Positions 1-12,940 are shown, counted from the stretch's first letter. The stretch: 64,000 nt of DNA from Argopecten irradians (GCF_041381155.1 NC_091143.1:23401695-23465694); one strand, 5' to 3'. A program made the numbers and translations. The notes: a model not told the origin generated them from the sequence alone.

Positions 1-463
1 TATGATATTTGAAAAATATATTACCTTTGGCGTGTCATATACAAATATTGTTACATTGACATTGGATTTCGTTTCCTTTTTCGCCAATTCATTGATTTGT
101 TGGGGCGAAAATATGGCAAAACATGATAATTTCGTATAGTAATTATATAAAGGTGCTGGGAAATAACGAAAATTAGTTATCATTTGTTAAAATACAAAAG
201 TTTTGTATATTGTTCTATCGTTAGAAATTAAGGACAAAAAATAACAAAATTGAGACTACATTCACCTTTATATTACAGATAACATAATATTTAGATTTTT
301 TCTATTTTCGGCCAGCAAATTTACATGAATGATATATTTAAAGCTCAAATATCTCAAAAAGTAGTTTGTGAACACCAATTTTTCTTTGCAGATTTATATG
401 AAAATGCAAGAAATAAGAACTAAAGAATGACATTGGTTTCCTCAAAGTATGGAGCTACCTTAA
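1..463. mobile_element. TTAA-bounded TIR element, truncated by window edge
   Basis: This stretch matches, in reverse complement, the left part of the complete element at 55993-57048. Shared blocks include TTCTATTTTCGGCCAGCAAA and GTTCTATCGTTAGAAAT. It ends in the same terminus (GGAGCTACCTTAA at about 451-463). Only one terminus is present because the window begins inside the element. I see no coding capacity. The ends with TTAA suggest a non-autonomous piggyBac-like element, which is an inference. Confidence 0.75.
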
Positions 464-1020
464 TCACAAATATAAAGTTTGTTTTAGGATGCGCACAATT
501 GTTTTTAGATAAAAATCTTAGCAAAAATGTCCATCATTTCAAAATTTGCTCGTTAAGATTGTTTTCCGTTGCAACTACATAGCTGTGATTATACACAACC
601 TTCATATCTGTTGTATCAAGCATTTAAACTTCAACAATTATTTGGCTTTAATTTGAAAATCCATCTTTTATATGCTTGTTGAATGAAAATCGCTGGCCAT
701 TGGACATCACCAATATTAAAATGATAATGGAATCTTTAAATCTCTATGGGGTGACATAGAGTTGATATGCTATATATTGACCTTCTCGTGACTATAATAT
801 ATTAGCCGACCATGATTATAGTGGAAAATCAGATTATACCCCATTATTTAAAAATGCATAATGCGATGCCGACAAAATTCTATCTTATGATTGTTTTCCA
901 CAGACAATTTTGAAAATTCTTAATTATTCTTAATAAATCCTGCCACAAGTTCTCGATTTTGCTCCTGATTCACGTTATAACACATCTATTTTCTCAAGAA
1001 ATGTTCTAGATAAAAATACC
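464..1020. other. AT-rich spacer, nothing recognised
   Basis: I see no open frame, repeat or RNA signal in this stretch between the TIR element and the left arm of the large inverted repeat. Confidence 0.5.
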
Positions 1021-2686
1021 AAACATATGGTGGCATATGTCTGCCATCGATTTGCTGACTTACGACTTAATAATGTCGACATCGTTAAGGCATTAAGTCG
1101 ACATCATATCGGAAGATGTCGACATAAACAGAAGAATATGTCGACTTACCATATGAACCTGCCCACATAATGATTCTATGATAATTATGTAGAAAGTCGG
1201 TAACTTGGCGATTAATCGTGTTTATGCTCGGGTGTGACACCGACTTGTCAGTTATTGATGTCGACATCTAAACTAAAAGATGTCGACATCTGGTCTTGAA
1301 AGTGGAATTCAAAGGTCACCCTTTCATAGGGCACTGTGCACGGTATATGCAGCAAGGCACCATACAGCAGAGTTCGACGTTGATTTTGTTAATTCAGAAA
1401 AAGTTTTTATTTATTTGATTTCAAAATTAAAAATTGTGATCCTGCACATCCCGGCCATGCAGCTGTAGCCTGCGTGTATGTACACATTGTAACTGTTAGT
1501 CCGAGCTGAGAAAGTTAGAGTGCAAAAGGACTCTGCTTTGTACAACGAATTTCCATCTTCTTGGCCATAATCATTTATTAATATATATAACCGTGGGTTG
1601 AAAATTCGTTTAAAAGCTGTGTGTGTGTGCTTTGTGGATTAGCATTCGTACCAAGTCCATGTGGTACATACCGTACGTACTATACTATATTTCAATGATT
1701 TTTTCAAGATTTCATTTTTTTGCGAATCACGAAAAATACCAGTTACGTAATTTAAAAACCAAAAAGGTCATAGTACAGATACACAATACCCATTGATTTG
1801 GAAACCAGCTTTACTTGTTAGCTTGCCCTGTCCATATATATACATAAATATTTACATCCCTCGATACACTTAAATAAAAGCACAACGATTTTTTGTTACG
1901 GTCTTAATGGCCAGATTCAACCTTTGGGCTAAAAATCCTCCCGCGGGACGCGGTTTTAGCTCCAAACTCGGGATATATCTGCATCTATTTTTTGTAGTAA
2001 AAACGTGGTAAAAAAAAAGTCACGTGCTTATACCGTACCTCATTCATGCCATTGGCCGGAATATACAATTGTATTATGGGTAACTAGTGATCACGTGATT
2101 GTGTGTTTACTTCCAAATATGGTGATAGTTTGCTTGCCATTTCTTCGGAGAAATTGATTTACTTGAAAATATTTAGACTCCAAAATATTATTAATATTGC
2201 ATGCATATCATTTTGACTTGCACATATGCACTGTTTTACTATAAATAATGAACTGAAATGAGTTATAAAACTGTCATTTCCACGTTTTGTAAATAAATGA
2301 TATAATACGAATTAACCAATTCAATAGGTCTAACCGTCTAATCTAGGATCAGCGAAGATCGGCTACTCTCGGCTAAATTCGTAGAATTCTAAATTTATAT
2401 TTATATATATTATTACCTGCTTTAGGGTTCAGAACATATACATATAACACAGAGAAAATAAGGTCTTCTTCAAAAGGCCTAATTATGTATAAATACCAGG
2501 TCAGAGAAATCACTCTATTTGAAAGTAAACACACACTCATGTGATCACTAGTTACACATAATACAATTCCATATTTATTTCGGCCAATGGCATGAATGAG
2601 GTATAATCACGTGACTTGTTTACTACGTTTTACTACAAAGAACGCGTGTTTTGTATCATTATTGGGAAAATCCCCCACCATTTGAA
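1021..2686 (+). repeat. Left arm of 5.4-kb inverted repeat
   Basis: The arm pairs in reverse complement with 5138-6413. The outer end reads TATGGTGGCATATGTCTGCC and is matched at 6380-6405. The first 260 bases carry repeated palindromes of the form ATGTCGACAT. The left arm has about 400 extra bases (about 1485-1895) with no counterpart in the right arm. The short ORFs at 1085-1267 and 1280-1468 lie in this repeated DNA, with a partner of the second in the right arm, so I treat them as repeat sequence rather than genes. The structure suggests a foldback-type or composite DNA transposon without its own transposase. Confidence 0.8.
1996..2655. mobile_element. Nested foldback element, copy 1
   Basis: The ends of this 660-bp block are inverted copies of each other: about 2000-2130 (GTCACGTG, CATTCATGCCATTGGCCG, TAACTAGTGATCACGTGA) against about 2520-2655. 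The same block recurs inverted at 5183-5850. It looks like a foldback MITE nested in the larger arm. The central part is unique AT-rich DNA without coding potential. Confidence 0.75.
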
Positions 2687-5137
2687 ACAGAAGGCTTAGA
2701 GTAGACTTTGATTGTGAAACATTGATAAATTGAAGATTACATGTTGTGCCATGGCAGATGTCAAAGTTCATGTATATATACTCGACAATTACTTGAAACA
2801 TCATCTAATAAATTTGTGTTGAAATTATAATTGATGTTGACCAGGAAATGTACCAGGCTAAATTTTGGTTGAATAATGCATGGGAAGTGAATTAATCTTA
2901 ACTTTTCCTTTTTGTGGAAAATCCTTCAAAACGGATTTATCTCCCTTGATTAAAATGACAAACCATGTACCTTTGCTATGATATAAAGGTTTTTTTTATT
3001 TTTTTTTTAAATTCAATAATGAATGCAGATCAAATATATTAATCAAATATGTGTATTAATTTAATTTGAAACGTGTTTGTTTTGCTGAAAATTTGCAAAA
3101 AAATTAATATCAATACAAAATATTCATGATTGTAATTTGATTGTTGTTGTTTTTGTACTTGCTGTAAAATGAGAAAAACCGTGTTGTGGGGGGAAGTTTG
3201 ATAAAATTTGAATTGTTTACAAATGGATGAGAGTTGAGAATGAGCAGAAGGCAATAAGGATATATATGTCTAACAGTCACCTGAATTCCGATATGCACAG
3301 TTATCAATAATGTTTTGCTTTTGAACAAACAAATAAATATGTCTCAGCCCTGTGACTTGGCACATAGGTCAAGATCATTGATTTGAACAAACTTTGTATC
3401 CCTTCATCCCAGCATGCTATGACCCAATAACATGTCCATGTATGAGGTTCTTGGTTATTAAGAAGATTGTAAATTGTTTACAACAGACACTGGATGATGC
3501 CGGCCAAAAGACAATTGCAATAGGTCACACAGGAGGAGATTAATTCAACACACAACCACATATACTTTATATACTTTTTCTCATAAATCATTACATATAA
3601 TCCTTGTACACCTCCATATCAATGGCGACGCTAACAGGAAATTAATGAATTTGCAAAATGGCGTGCGAGCGTCGAAGGGTCGAGATTTTGGTGTTTGGAG
3701 GTCAGGGGGTCTCTCCCGGAAAAAACATTACGATTTAGAATGGCTGAGATAATTTTTACGATGTATTTTGATGATTTTGCGAACGCCGAATGCGCGAGAT
3801 TTTGGTGTTTTGGGGGTCCGGGGATCTCCCCCGGAGAAAAATTACGATTTTGATGATTTTGCGAGCGCCGAATGCGCGAGACTTTGGTAATCTGGGGGTC
3901 CGAGGGTCTCCCCCGCGAAAAATATTACGATTTGGAATGGCCAAGATGAGTTTTACGGTGCATTTTGAGGATTTTAATTCGTTCATAACGTGGTAATTTT
4001 TCGATTTACATTTACCTGCATTTAGAAATTATAATTGTGAATGTCGTCATATCATTATGAAACCCTGCTCGATCTGAACATACGACTTCACACCATCAGC
4101 ACATTGTTGTTTAACTCAAAAAATAATGAATTGATTTAATTGTCTTGCTTGGACATATAAACAATTTAATATTTTAAGAAACATTTTTGAAATAGTAGAA
4201 TCCCTTAATGGACATTTTTAGTCTAGTTCATGTGTATTGAATTTTTATTATTAAAGATTTGAACATTACGTGCTTGAACTTTTAGGAAATGCGCCGCAAA
4301 GCGGCAAAATTTTCTAAAATGAAGCAGGAGGACCCTTTTCTTCCTACGCCCCTGCAGTTGCACATTTAAAAAGTTTAATAAACTTGGTTGCCACTACTGA
4401 CTGATGTAAGTCATGCCAATAAAAGATGGATCTTTTCTCTATTTCTGTAATTCTTTACCTTTTTCTTTCCTCTTGGAAATGTTTTATAACATGGGAAAAC
4501 TAAAAATGAAGTCTATATAGCAGGAATAACAAAACACATAGCCACCTGTCAGTCATGCATGTTTTTTCTGATTGGTCACCCTAGTTCGGATACAAAATGA
4601 AACAAATACATACACTGTATATAAGCACCATATATTGGCCTATCAGGCCCATGAAATCAGCCAGTGATGATATCCATTTAACCTTTTAATATATGAAGAG
4701 TATTTGATTCCATTACATCTGCTTCCTATGAAAATTGAGCAAATAATGCTCATAAATGTGTTTCCTTATATAAACTATGGTAAAAACCCTATCCCCTGGG
4801 GAAAATTCCGAGACCCCAGGGCCATGAAATTCACAATATTGGTAGAGGGCCTTGAGACATTTCAATCTATAAAGAGTAATTCTGACAAACAAAATTATAC
4901 ATTTTCGTACGGAACCTACCGAAGCATAATGAGTTAGGTCCTAGGTCCCAATTTACCAGGCGGGAAGCTGCCATGTAAGCACATAAGCCCGTGTTTCTTA
5001 GTATATGTGTACATACAAGTATGTATTAGATTCCCAAAAAGCTAATTATATAAGTGGGCTATGCGGAAGCTTATAACTATTTGTTTGGAAATAATATGGA
5101 AAATAAACTATGATATGATAGTATTGCTAACAATTTC
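2687..5137. other. Loop between arms of inverted repeat
   Basis: This 2.4-kb unpaired segment lies between the two arms. Apart from the GC-rich tandem block at 3660-3955 it is AT-rich and without recognisable coding exons. The ORFs of 60-77 codons here show no domain or compositional sign of being genes. Confidence 0.5.
3660..3955. repeat. GC-rich tandem repeat, about 3 copies
   Basis: Three imperfect copies share the core GCGAGCGCCGAATGCGCGAG, then GATTTTGGTGTT, then GGGGGTCCGGGGGTCTCCCC and an AATTACGATTT tail. The composition contrasts sharply with the AT-rich surroundings. ORFs on both strands (3790-3996 plus, 3756-3986 minus) are simple products of the repeat. A related GC patch (GCGCCGCAAAGCGGC) lies at about 4290. 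Confidence 0.7.
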
Positions 5138-6413
5138 AAATGGTGGAAATGAAACCACGATCCGCGGAGGATTTCCCCCATAATGGTACAAAACACGCGT
5201 TCTTTGTAGTAAAACGTAGTAAAACAAGTCACGTGATTATACCTCATTCATGCCATTGGCCGAAATAAATATGGAATTGTATTTGTGGGTAACTAGTGAT
5301 CACATGAGTGTGTGTTTACTTCCAAATAGAGTGATTTCTCTGACCTGGTATTTATACATAATTTGGCCTTATTTTCTCTGTGTTATATGTATATGTTCTG
5401 AACCCTAAAGCAGGTAATAATATATATAAATATAAATTTAGAATTCTACGAATTTAGCCGGGAGTAGCCGATCTTCGCTGATTTTAGATTAGACGGTTAG
5501 ACCTATTGAATTGGTCAATTCGTATTATATCATTTATTTACAAAACGTGAAAATGGCAGTTTTACAACTCATTTCAGTTCATTATTTATAGTAAAACAGT
5601 GCATATGTGCAAGTCAAAATGATATGCATGCAATATTAATAACATTTTGGAGTCTAAATATTTTCAAATAAATCAATTTCTCCGAAGAAATGGCAAGCAA
5701 ACTATCACCATATTTGGAAGTAAACACAAAATCACGTGATCACTAGTTACCCATAATACAATTGTATATTCCGGCCATTGGCATAAATGAGGTATAAGCA
5801 CGTGACTTTTTTTTTTACTACGTTTGACTACAAAGAACGCATGTTTTTACTACGAAAAATAGATGCAGATGTATCGCGAGTTGGGAGTTTAAAACCGCGT
5901 CCCTGGAGGCTTTTTAGCCCAAAGGTTGAATCTGACCATTAAGACCGTAACATTGTACGTACACGCAGGCTACAGTTTCATGGCCGGAATGTTTAGGATC
6001 ACAATTTTTTTTTGTTTTTAAATAAAATAAATAAAAACTTGAATTAACAATATCAACGTCGATCTCTGCTATATGGCTTTTGCTGCATATACACAGTGCT
6101 CTATGAAAGGGTGGCCTTTGATTTCCACTTTCAAGACTAGATGTCGACATCTTTTAGTTTAGATGTCGACATCAATAACTGACAAGTCGGTGTCACACCC
6201 GAGCATAAACACATTAATCGCCGAGTTACCGACTGTCTACATAAATATCTTGGAATCATTATGTGGGCATGTACATGTGGTAAGTCGACATATTCTTCTG
6301 TTTATGTCGACATCTTCCGATATGATGTCGACTTAATGCCTTAACGATGTCGACATTATTAAGTCGTAAGTCAGCAAATCGATGGCAGACATATGCCACC
6401 ATACAAACATATA
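5138..6413 (-). repeat. Right arm of 5.4-kb inverted repeat
   Basis: This is the reverse complement of the left arm at 1021-2686, less its 400-bp extra segment. The pairing runs from the GTTTTGTACCATTATGGGG side at the loop to GATGGCAGACATATGCCACC at the outer end. It contains the second nested foldback block (5183-5850). The 78-codon minus ORF at 5914-6150 is a diverged twin of the ORF at 1280-1468, so both are shared repeat sequence. Confidence 0.8.
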
Positions 6414-6596
6414 AAGATATGGCGGCATGTATTTGTCATCATATAAGACGACTTAACTAGATAGCATGTCGACTTGCCGAAATATATATGTCTACATAAT
6501 AATATGGGCTTTCATTGTATTATCTAAATTGTACCCCACTTTGTTCATAGTTATACAAAACTGCCATTTTGTAAACGCGTTGAAACTATGATGACT

Positions 6597-7034
6597 AATG
6601 TATGGTGGCATATTTCTGCCATCAAGTTAGTTTAGGTCGACTTATGGTAACTCAACTTTGACAAGATAGTTATGTCGGCAAGTCGAGTTATAACATGACT
6701 TGTTGTGATAGTTATGTCGACCAGTCGAGTTATAGCATGACCTGTTGAGATATGTATGCCGGTAAGATGAGTTTTAACACTACAAATCCACATATTCACA
6801 TTGGAAAGTCGAGTTACACTATCGCGACTGACTATCTAGGATCTCGTCGTAATAAGGTAAGTCAATTTTCCAGGATGTAAGTCGACTTTCCGAGATGTAA
6901 GTCGACTTGCCGATATAAATATCTCATCAAGTTATGATATAACTCGACAGGTCGACATAATCATCTCGGCAAAGTTACGTTACATAACTCGACCTAAAAT
7001 AACACGATGGCAGAAATATGCCACCATACTAATG
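6597..7034. mobile_element. Foldback element related to the large IR
   Basis: The termini are inverted: TATGGTGGCATATTTCTGCC at 6601 against GGCAGAAATATGCCACCATA at about 7010-7028, followed inward on both sides by a TAGGTCGA tract. The interior has several GTCGA/TCGAC motifs and 50-60-bp imperfect internal repeats. The end motif is itself a short palindrome (GGTGGCA...TGCCATC) and is shared with the arms at 1021 and 6405. Confidence 0.75.
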
Positions 7035-7059
7035 AAATGACTTGTCACATTTGTAAATT

Positions 7060-7235
7060 GTAAAGGCCGTTTTCGACGGATAACGTATACGCGAGTATGA
7101 ACTCATACATAAGTACATGTATCTCGCCAAGTCGACTTATTATCTTGTCAAGTCGACTTATTATCTCGTTAAGTCGATTAATTACGTAACTAAGTTGACT
7201 TCAATGTCCTGGCATGCTATTGCAAATGCATGCCA
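7060..7235 (+). mobile_element. Fragment of the GTCGAC foldback family
   Basis: This fragment is the reverse complement of 10690-10870 (shared GTATACG, GAACTCA, CTCGCCAAGT and a TGCCACC end). It includes three 21-bp tandem copies around AAGTCGACTTATTATCT at about 7118-7182. The overlapping ORF 7117-7341 reads these as YLVKSTY-type repeats and is not a credible gene. Confidence 0.65.
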
Positions 7236-7349
7236 CCGTATAAAAACAGTAAAGTTTACATTGAGTTACAGCTGGAACTATGTGTTTACCATACTGTCAA
7301 TGAATTGGATTACATACCAGTGTAAGTATATTCGTAAATAATTACGTTC

Positions 7350-7751
7350 TTAAAGGCCCACTACCTTTCCGAAACGGCTTTTAATTTTTGAAATGGGAAT
7401 GTAAAACGAGATAGATAATTTTGTAGAGTCGCAAAAGTTTTTAACTTACCGTTAAAACTACACGTATCATCACCTTCTGAACAATTTGATTGAAATAAAT
7501 AAAATGTTAATTTTCATAACGCGGGTCGTCTTATGTTTCCCGCCGTCGTCCTAAATACCGCGCGATAGTTGACTATCACTGTGCCAGACGGCAAAACAGC
7601 GAAATGACTCTCTACTGTTATCATATATTAAACAGGAAATCTTGCATATGTTTGGTGTTGTAACCTCATCTTAGGCCATCGATATGTATTTTCTGATGTT
7701 ATTAATGTTTTTAATAAACCTTTATATTCCGGAAAGGTAGTGGACCTTTAA
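7350..7751. mobile_element. TTAA-bounded TIR MITE, 402 bp
   Basis: It has inverted termini TTAAAGGCCCACTACCTTTC and (reverse complement of the right end) TTAAAGGTCCACTACCTTTC, with TTAA at each edge. The interior has no ORF. TTAA edges are typical of piggyBac-superfamily insertions, so that assignment is an inference from target choice. Confidence 0.8.
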
Positions 7752-8374
7752 AGTTCATATAGGGACTTTTCTGACACCCTATACATGTATTAACCTTATC
7801 GATGTTTTTGTATTATTTCAAATTTTTTATGTGTATTGTGCCCAATGACGAAACTTGTAAAAAACCAGAATTGCAGCATGTGTCATACATTTAGTATACC
7901 TTATTATGATAAATCAAATCTAATTTATTTGAAAATAACATGTTTAAAGTACAAATCAGAAGTATTAATACGATGGATATATCAATGTTTTTGTACGTGC
8001 ACCTACATGTAACAATGGATGTCAGTTCTGTTCTTCTTATAAAAAATACAAATATAATCACATGTTTTATGTTTATATAATCACATCTTTTATGTTTGAT
8101 TGTAAAGAACGCTTCAATGTTTGTGTATATGGGCACATCATTGTTTTAATACATTGTATTGCATTGACTAGAAGTAGTTACTCAAGGAATTATACTTTAG
8201 TGTAAATCGTGTATCATATGAAGAAATGTATTATTTGTATACAAAAATATTTACATTTTCACTTCGCTCCGCCTCAATGAAACTAATAAACTCCGATCAC
8301 TTCATTTCCCAATGAAGATGCTTGGTCACGCGCTTACCTCTGGCCGGCGTGATAATACATTTTGACATTGTTTT
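7752..8374. other. AT-rich spacer, nothing recognised
   Basis: This contains only one ORF of about 80 codons on the minus strand (7891-8136), which is AT-driven (rich in I, N, K and Y) and without recognisable features. Confidence 0.45.
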
Positions 8375-8533
8375 AAGCATTGATGTCACTATTTTTTTTT
8401 TTAACTTAATCGGGGTATGAAAGAAATTTTGTTTGCAAACTGTGTGAATCCGCATAGCGGATTGTCACAAAAGTTTGCAAATTAAATTTATTTCATAACC
8501 CGATGAAGTAAAAATATAGTTACATCAATGCTT
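8375..8533. mobile_element. Hairpin MITE, about 160 bp
   Basis: Left AAGCATTGATGTCACTATTT pairs with right AAATATAGTTACATCAATGC plus CTT, and the inner TCGGGGTATGAAAGAAATTT pairs with AAATTTATTTCATAACCCGA. The whole block folds on itself. No coding potential. Confidence 0.75.
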
Positions 8534-10204
8534 ATAATTAATTTATCAAACCATTTGATAACATAAAACACGTTTAAACGTATGATTCCATTGACTTTCC
8601 AAGGGATTATTTTTTCTAAATCAATACGCAACATCGACATTTCTATTTTGACGTCATGATAAAGTTGGGTTTTCGCGCCATTCTCTGATTATTTTCTTTA
8701 TAGTATATGAAGAAAAAGTGCCTGCCAATCAGAAAGTCGGATTAAGTATGAACAAAAAATTAATTATTACATTTTGACCTAGTTTTACGCCGCTTCACTT
8801 TTGAACCAACTTTCTGCGATGTGGCCTAATGTTGTATATTTAGAAACATTGACAGAAATGCTTGATAAAGTGATGTTAGAAATTGTCTGTAATATGATAT
8901 TATACAGATATATTACACATATTTTGATAAAACGCGGACTTAGGCTCAAGCCCCGGAAAATTGCTGAACATAGATATAGGCTACTGAACGCAGTGAGGTT
9001 CACCACTGAGCACAAGTAGGCATAATCGAACGCATATGAAATAGTAACGATAATTGTGCTACAATATATGCCAAACGGTGACACGCATGTAAGCTTAGAA
9101 ACGATAGAATGATAACTATTATAGAATCGTATATTGTGTGTTTTCTATGGCCCTACTCGTTCTTCTTTCTCTGCTTACCTGAGAAGACTTTGAACGAAAA
9201 TTCCTTTTGTCATACATCTTGTAATAATGGGATCATGCCTGCGTTTAACAACAGCAACAAAGTCCGAATTCCTAAAACAGGGGATGAAGCTTAAACACCG
9301 GACGCAGCATCCTAACCTTCTTCTCAAAAAGCCAATTATATATTCAATTCTGAGAAAGATATTATTTGATACCTGTTGAGTTCAGTGTGTTTACAACAAA
9401 GGTACATAAAGTCAAATAAAAGAATAAACAATAACTTGATAAAAGCATTGTAAGTTAAGTTAAGTATAGTTAGGATATGAGGGCTCAATCTTAGGATGTT
9501 TTATTGTCTAAACGCCATCCTGGTCAACTGAAATTATAGAAATAAACAGCGTGATAATTCTTATACCACAAACATAGGTAAGGATATTTAGAAAGTAAAA
9601 TCAGGTGTCAACAATACTTGCATTAGGATAAATTTGCGCATCTACAATTAGCAATTTCAATTTCAACAAGATTTTATTGTTAATATACACATCAGATAGA
9701 TTTGATATGCACCTACTTAAGTTCTTTCCAATTGATCATTAGACTTTTAAAATATATTCTGCATTCATTAACATACAAATTGAATTAATTACAATATTTA
9801 ATAGCTAAAGGGAGATAACTCCAACTTTATTTTTAACAGTTTTAACAGAAAATGTATTGATTTAAGTTAATTTATTTAGAATTCATATTCATAATGATTT
9901 AAGTTTTCAATTAGAGATTAAAGTCATGCGTATTTGTTGACAGACTTATATTCATACATTCTTGGAAATATTGGGCCATAAAGTCTTTATGTTTATGCAC
10001 ACTGACCAATCTTTTTAGAATGTTTATGAGAGTCTCTTTCGTTTATGAAATATTCTTAAGTGGAGAATGGATGTAATTATGTAAAAACAGTTGGAGTTAT
10101 CCAATATTATACAAATATTGACTTTTTGTAGGTTAATACGAGGAATTGTTAAACCTGAGAAAGTCGATATTCCCCGAGGCCGAATATTTGTATAATATTT
10201 AAGC
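8534..10204. other. Spacer, no supportable gene
   Basis: Two overlapping antisense ORFs (8785-9084 minus, 99 codons; 8801-9019 plus, 72 codons) occur. The plus frame has a mildly protein-like composition, but I recognise no family and see no flanking exon partners. The rest is AT-rich without structure. Confidence 0.4.
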
Positions 10205-10332
10205 ATTAGACTGTCTTCCTATGGCATCTATGTTCGATATCGATGCCAGATCTTTTAGATTATCTTCGGCTATGATTGTCTGGCAATCTCTGACAACTAT
10301 ATAGACCATAGATCCCATAGGAAGATAGTTTA
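10205..10332. mobile_element. Short hairpin MITE
   Basis: The inverted ends TTAGACTGTCTTCCTATGG and CCATAGGAAGATAGTTTAA flank a small loop. Confidence 0.65.
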
Positions 10333-10689
10333 ATACCTATATCTACATTAACTTATTTTTTGGTCTTTGCATTAACATCGTTTAAATTAGACCAGGTATC
10401 AAAGACAATGTAATCCACAGAATGGAACAGCCATTTTGACGGTGATCATTTGACGAAACCATGTCAATATTAATGACTTCACTTTGTCTTCGTTAGTTTA
10501 TATCGCAGAATTTGCAAGTGAATGTAAATATATTTTAGAAGAAAACGTATTGGATGTTGGAGAAGTCTCTATGTGAACTTTTAAAAAAGCGATTATATAA
10601 AAATATGGGTACACCATTATGTAATTTCAACGATTGGCAGCATGAGAAACATATTTCTAGCTGTAATTCAATGTTAACTCTCCTGTCTG

Positions 10690-10870
10690 TGTATGGTGGC
10701 ATGTATCTGCCACGTCTAAGCAAGATTTTGAAGTCAGCATAGTTACGCAATAAGTTGACTTGATGAGATAATAAGTCGATTTGACGAGATAATAAGACTT
10801 GACGAGATCATAACTCAACTTGGCGAGATACTTTTGTATGAACTCAAACTGCCGTATACGTTTTCCTCTC
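10690..10870 (-). mobile_element. Solo fragment of GTCGAC foldback family
   Basis: This is the reverse complement of 7060-7235, with the TATGGTGGCATGTATCTGCC terminus at 10693 and three 21-22-bp tandem units around GACGAGATAATAAGT. It is more decayed than the 7-kb copy because GTCGAC has drifted to GTTGAC or GTCGAT. Related ORFs here are repeat-derived. Confidence 0.65.
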
Positions 10871-11553
10871 GCAATTGTATTAATAATTTCTTAATATTTT
10901 ATTCTTTTAAACGCTTTCTCATATACATTTGGAATAGGTAGATTCCATTTAGCATCATCACTAAGTGAAAGACCAAGGTGTGCATGTGCTTTATTTTCAG
11001 AAATTGGATTAATACAAACATTTACAACAGGATTTTAACAGTTTTCCTGAAAAATGTTATTTATTCTGTTTAAGTAGCGTTAAATTTGATATTCAATTAT
11101 GTGGCCCGTACGCGTGTTTAATATTATTGAGATCATCTCACAGATTTTACACTAATTCTTGGGGATTGTTGTCACATATATGTACAGTATAAGGAATATC
11201 ATCAGCAAATAGTTTTATTTTGTTTGAGACACAATCGATAATATCATTGATATACATTAACAACAGCAACTTTCCGATAACTGAGGAACTTCTTTTTTAA
11301 CATATGCAATACAGAATAAATCACAGAATACTTAATTGAATTACAAAAACATTGTTTATTAAGATTTTATGAATAAAAAAAAATAATCTATGTGCATTTT
11401 GTAAAACTTATCCATAATCAATAACACATTATTTTGGGACTGTGAAAATGCGTCATTTTTATTAAATAACTAAAAATTTCTATACTAATTGCTATACTAT
11501 TTAGGTATTATATTTGAAAAACAGGATATATTTTCGACAAATAACATATTGAT

Positions 11554-11601
<48 letters not shown>

Positions 11602-12134
11602 ACATATTAATAGTTAATACTTCTTCTACTGAAAAAAAATACATTTGCAACTTTAAATGTCTTTAAAAGGAACTCATTGACATCTTAAACATCCTGAAAA
11701 ATCATACTAAAACCTCACAAGATTATAACACCAAATAACACCCAATAACAATTTAAAGCGTAAACCACAAACACACACAGAAATATGGACACGATGTCTT
11801 GGAGGTAAGTTTATATCCCCGTTATTAATTTTTATTTATTTTATTTTTGTATTGTTGATCTATATGTGTACATGTAGTAAAGAAGAAAAACAAAACGATA
11901 TTCGTATTAAAAACCATATATCCATTCTGCAAGTTATTTCATTATTATTATATTGTTGAACGTGGCAAAAATGAACATAACTACCAAGATTTGAATTTCA
12001 TTACGCGTATGTCATTAACGCAAGAAATAAACGATAAATGTTTGTTTTCCTATTCCCCCTCCTCCACACATTAAATATGAAATATGCAAACTAGCCAATT
12101 TCATTAGTTTTTGAATGATATTTTAAACATTGGG
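10871..12134. other. AT-rich spacer
   Basis: Nothing recognised except the homopolymer at 11558-11600. Confidence 0.45.
11558..11600 (+). repeat. Poly(A) tract, 43 bases
   Basis: This is an uninterrupted run of A. It could be a retroposon tail or a simple mononucleotide tract. I see no retroposon body or target duplication next to it. Confidence 0.9.
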
Positions 12135-12252
12135 AACCAGTGCCCGGCAACATAAAACTATTCTCAGACAGATTTTTTACTCGGGTATATGATTGTGCGT
12201 AGACTTGAGTAAAAGATCTGTCTTCAGAAAGTGTCATGGTACCGGGCCTAGT
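12135..12252. mobile_element. Hairpin element, about 118 bp
   Basis: Left ACCAGTGCCCGG, TCAGACAGATTTTTTACTCG pair with right ACTTGAGTAAAAGATCTGTC and GGTACCGGGCCTAGTT. The symmetry is imperfect but runs across most of the block. Confidence 0.6.
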
Positions 12253-12940
12253 TCATTACCATTTTATTGAGAGCAATTGTTTTCATTCGATTATTTACTG
12301 TATTGCTTTTTTTATATTTATTCGATGACAAAACCATAAATTCGAATTTAGGAAAAATTGTATCTTTAAAAAAGCTTTTGTTTATGCTTTTCTTATCTGT
12401 ATTCAGAAAGCTTGTTTTTTGTTCGTCATTGATTACCATAATTAACAATACATACTTTCAGTAAGAGTCTTTCCATTAGTTTATATACGTTTTTAGTGAA
12501 GTTGTGTCCTTTTTGAATGATTCCTGCCCCCACGAGGGTTTTATGAGATATAGGATTTTATGTCTTAACTTTTCCCTAAGTCTCTTTGATATACCGTGTT
12601 TAATTTTCATATTAAACAATAAAAATATGTTTGCTGCATTCATGAGTGTTCTTATTCATGATACCTCAGCTTCAAAAGTCAGGCATCTTTTAATCTCAAT
12701 TAATGCCTGTACATCTTTGGTTTTGTCAGCTAGAGGAATATAACACACAAAATTAAACACATGGTTTGTAACATCAACATAAACCGAACCTACCTTACAT
12801 AAGTTGGTTGTGGCGTATCCATGATATAATTATTATGATTTAATGCAATCAGTAGCTATAGAAAGTGGTACTCTACCATCAAACTGATAACAACTTTTGC
12901 TTATATATAACAATTAAAGGGTTGTTAGATTACATTTATT
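12253..12940. other. AT-rich spacer
   Basis: Three ORFs of 65-79 codons (12248-12448, 12267-12464, 12504-12743) overlap each other on both strands and are dominated by F, L, I and N. I see no evidence that they are genes. Confidence 0.4.

Noticed and set aside
3756..3996. ORFs on both strands over the GC-rich block
   Set aside because: Both are translations of the same tandem repeat, open because of its unusual composition.
8785..9084. Overlapping antisense ORFs of 99 and 72 codons
   Set aside because: They overlap on opposite strands, neither matches a family I know, and there are no neighbouring exons. The plus-strand frame is the less unlikely one.
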